Shown here piece after piece: positions 5,101 to 6,988 of a DNA stretch of 6,988 nucleotides. Location of the stretch: contig JAAYKZ010000306.1 in NCBI GenBank assembly GCA_012522165.1, forward strand, positions 1 through 6,988. Direction: 5' to 3'. The position numbers were made by a program, and so were the translations under genes. Every line of letters starts with the position of its first letter. Position 1 is the stretch's first letter. Under the pieces are notes generated by a model, which saw only the letters and a program-made list of their open reading frames with translations, did no database searches and had not been told where the DNA came from. Source of the stretch: Clostridiales bacterium (GTDB taxonomy: Bacteria; Bacillota; Clostridia; Caldicoprobacterales; UBA3941).

Positions 5101-6645
5101 TTATTTTGCATATTCAACAGCTCTAGTTTCTCTAATTACATTAATCTTTATTTGTCCTGGATATTCTAATTCTTTTTCTACAGCTTTTACAATATCTCTA
5201 GCCATTAGGACGGCCTGATCATCGCTAACTTTATCAGGCTTAACTATAATTCTTAATTCACGACCTGCCTGAATTGCAAAGGATTTTTCTACTCCTGCGA
5301 AGGAATTTGCTATTTCTTCTAACTTTTCTAAACGTTTAATATAGGCTTCTAAAGTTTCACGTCTTGCGCCTGGCCTTGCTGCTGATATGGCATCAGCGGC
5401 TTGAACTAAAACAGCTTCTACTGATGTAGCTTCAATATCACCATGGTGCGCTAAGATTGCATGCACCACTTCGGGGCTTTCTTTATATTTTCTAGCCAGA
5501 TCGGCACCAATTTGTATATGAGGCCCTTCAACTTCGTGGTCTACCGCTTTACCAATATCATGAAGCAAGCCAGCTCGTTTAGCTAATTTTATGTCCGCAC
5601 CTAATTCAGCAGCCATAATACTAGCAAGATGAGCGACTTCAATAGAATGTCTCAATACATTTTGGCCATAACTGGTCCGATATTTCAAACGTCCAAGTAG
5701 CTTTATAAGTTCTGGATGGATTCCATGAATTCCTACTTCAAAAATGGCTTGTTCTCCCGCCTCGCGTATCTGTGTTTCCACTTCTTTTTTAGCCTTTTCT
5801 ACCATTTCTTCAATACGAGTGGGGTGAATCCTGCCATCTAAAATTAATTTTTCTAATGAGATTCTAGCTATCTCTCGTCTTATAGGATCAAAACCTGATA
5901 AGATAACTGCCTCTGGAGTATCATCAATAATTAGGTCTATTCCAGTAGCTGTTTCTAATGTGCGAATGTTACGACCTTCTCTACCAATAATACGCCCCTT
6001 CATCTCATCATTTGGCAGTTCTACCACAGAAACAGTGGCTTCAGCCACATGATCTGCTGCTGACTTTTGTATGGCCAAAGCAATAATTGATCGTGCTCTT
6101 TTTTCGGCCTCTTCTTTTGCCTTGCCCTCATACTCACGTATTTTAACTGCCATCTCATGAGATAATTCCCTCTCAACACTTTCCAAAAGAGTTTCACGTG
6201 CCTGATCCTTTGTCATTTCTGAAATTCTTTCCAGTTCACTTAGCTGTTGCTTGTATATGGATTCGATTTCTTGCTCAAGTTTTTCAATCTCTTTTTTTCT
6301 TTTGTTAAGAGAATCTTCTTTTGACTCTAAAGAATCCATCTTTTTATCTAAATTCTCTTCTTTTTGTTGAATTCTACGCTCAACTCGCTGTATCTCATTT
6401 CGTCTGTCTCTAACTTCTCTGTCAAATTCGTTTCGCAGTTTGTGTATTTCTTCCTTTGCTTCCAGTATAGCTTCACGTTGTGTCGCTTCAGCTTGTTTTT
6501 TGGCTTCTTCTACAATTCTCTTGGCAGCTTCTTCTGCACTGGATATTTTGCCTTCGGCAATCCGTTTCCGATAATTGTATCCGAGCGCCACTCCCCCAAT
6601 AGCCACTACTACCAGGACAAATACCTGTAGTAGTATCTTTAGCAC
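5101..6645 (-). CDS. rny: Ribonuclease Y
   Basis: RNase Y is a membrane-anchored endoribonuclease that starts mRNA decay and processing in Firmicutes. With a GTG start at 6643-6645 the protein has 514 residues, against 520 in Bacillus subtilis. Residues 2-23 form one membrane segment, 28-180 a charged coiled coil, about 205-265 a KH RNA-binding domain with GRIIGREGRN (217-226), and about 325-425 the HD domain: His333 in LRHS, LLHDIGK with the catalytic His362-Asp363, HHGD (400-403) and Asp418 in AADAISAARPGAR. The C-terminus VIRETRAVEYAK is the family ending. I reject the ATG at 6664-6666: it has no Shine-Dalgarno, whereas a full AGGAGGTG (6656-6663) lies 10 bases before the GTG and inside the extra codons, and the GTG form aligns with the short N-terminus of the B. 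subtilis enzyme. It has its own promoter, long leader and terminator. Confidence 0.97.
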   Translation of the reverse strand: MLKILLQVFVLVVVAIGGVALGYNYRKRIAEGKISSAEEAAKRIVEEAKKQAEATQREAILEAKEEIHKLRNEFDREVRDRRNEIQRVERRIQQKEENLDKKMDSLESKEDSLNKRKKEIEKLEQEIESIYKQQLSELERISEMTKDQARETLLESVERELSHEMAVKIREYEGKAKEEAEKRARSIIALAIQKSAADHVAEATVSVVELPNDEMKGRIIGREGRNIRTLETATGIDLIIDDTPEAVILSGFDPIRREIARISLEKLILDGRIHPTRIEEMVEKAKKEVETQIREAGEQAIFEVGIHGIHPELIKLLGRLKYRTSYGQNVLRHSIEVAHLASIMAAELGADIKLAKRAGLLHDIGKAVDHEVEGPHIQIGADLARKYKESPEVVHAILAHHGDIEATSVEAVLVQAADAISAARPGARRETLEAYIKRLEKLEEIANSFAGVEKSFAIQAGRELRIIVKPDKVSDDQAVLMARDIVKAVEKELEYPGQIKINVIRETRAVEYAK

Positions 6646-6850
6646 TAGATAGGGACACCTCCTCATTTTCTGATTATAAAAGTCAAGCCGGGCATATTAC
6701 TCGGCTCATAGGATAAGTGGGCTTTCAAAATCCCTTTATTGATCAATCCACTATTTTTATGATCAACTAAGCTAAAAATCAATTTGTTTATAATTAAATA
6801 CCTACTTAGTTGACTGTATGGATGCAGACATCCATAAATAATAGTATGTT
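6646..6850 (-). promoter_or_regulatory. Long structured 5' leader of rny
   Basis: About 205 nt separate the predicted transcription start from the GTG. By eye there are several stems. TATGGATG/CATCCATA (6817-6836) is 8 bp with a 4-base loop. TCAACTAAG/CTTAGTTGA (6763-6771 with 6805-6813) is 9 bp with a 33-base loop. AGCCG/CGGCT (6686-6690 with 6702-6706) lies about 23 bases before the Shine-Dalgarno. A TTGATC/GATCAA pairing (6738-6765) overlaps the 9-bp stem and could compete with it. I recognise no known riboswitch and no terminator here. It contains only very short ATG frames without ribosome-binding sites. Confidence 0.45.
6656..6663 (-). promoter_or_regulatory. Shine-Dalgarno that fixes the rny start
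   Basis: AGGAGGTG on the minus strand is a full match to the 16S rRNA 3' end. It lies 10 bases before the GTG and within the codons of the longer ATG frame, so it decides for the GTG start. The spacing is slightly long. Confidence 0.8.
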
Positions 6851-6856
6851 AAATTA

Positions 6857-6885
6857 ATTTTATCCTTTTTCTATTGCTATGTCAA
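6857..6885 (-). promoter_or_regulatory. Sigma-A promoter of rny
   Basis: On the minus strand a perfect TTGACA (6880-6885) is followed after exactly 17 bases by TAAAAT (6857-6862; five of six). The start is predicted near 6850. Confidence 0.85.
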
Positions 6886-6988
6886 GCTAAAATAAATCTA
6901 GGATAGCGTCAATTTACTGTAGGGAAAAGAAGAATAGATAACATCCTGGGATATTTTTACTTAATGTTACAGTTCCCATATATTCAGA
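6886..6988. other. Right-edge stretch with no supported gene
   Basis: No convincing gene is visible. On the minus strand one frame is open from the edge to a TAA at 6914-6916 (24 codons, Phe-rich, unlike a typical protein tail) and another to a TAA at 6967-6969 (6 codons). Either could be the 3' end of an upstream gene. No clear terminator is seen. Confidence 0.4.

Noticed and set aside
6364..6630. Plus-strand open frame of 88 codons rich in Phe and Ser
   Set aside because: It is the antisense of the RNase Y coiled coil (Lys/Glu codons read backwards), which explains its hydrophobic look.
6673..6678. TATAAT on the minus strand just before rny as a second promoter
   Set aside because: The only TTGACT nearby is 2 bases away and there is no -35 at 16-18 bases; the start would fall almost on the Shine-Dalgarno.
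6664..6850. Short upstream reading frames in the rny leader, such as a 10-codon ATG frame ending in TGA just before the Shine-Dalgarno
   Set aside because: None has a ribosome-binding site, and several such frames are expected by chance in 200 bases.
1..6988. A mobile element, CRISPR array, defence system or biosynthetic cluster
   Set aside because: No transposase, integrase, direct-repeat array or unusual composition was seen; the genes are conserved housekeeping and sporulation genes.

Overview
The window is AT-rich and densely coded, and all its protein genes lie on the minus strand. The gene set (spoVS, an RNase Y close to the Bacillus protein, a Bacillus-type class I aminotransferase) together with consensus sigma-A-like promoters and strong AGGAGG-type Shine-Dalgarno sites points to an endospore-forming Firmicute, most likely a member of the Clostridia. 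This is inferred from content and style, not from a database match.

Read along the minus strand (right to left), the layout is: about 140 bases at the right edge with no supported gene; a consensus sigma-A promoter and a leader of about 200 nt; rny (RNase Y); a terminator; tandem sigma-A and sigma-H promoters; spoVS; a terminator; an M19 dipeptidase and a PHP-domain phosphoesterase, apparently cotranscribed; a terminator; an extended -10 promoter with an AspB-type aminotransferase; a bidirectional terminator region; a tRNA-Trp(CCA) gene on the plus strand; proC with its own extended -10 promoter; and the N-terminal 103 codons of a gene running off the left edge that may be an RNase HII/HIII-type enzyme.

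Most genes are their own transcription unit: three terminator stems overlap or abut the stop codon of the gene they end. The functions are mostly housekeeping: mRNA decay (rny, and possibly the PHP protein), sporulation (spoVS), amino-acid and peptide metabolism (aminotransferase, proC, dipeptidase) and one tRNA. The starts of rny and spoVS should be moved inward to GTG codons, which gives proteins of 514 and 86 residues.

I found no mobile element, CRISPR array, defence locus or clearly novel system. The points most worth checking are the textbook sigma-H promoter at spoVS, the long structured rny leader, the hairpin-flanked tRNA-Trp unit, and the identity of the truncated left-edge gene.
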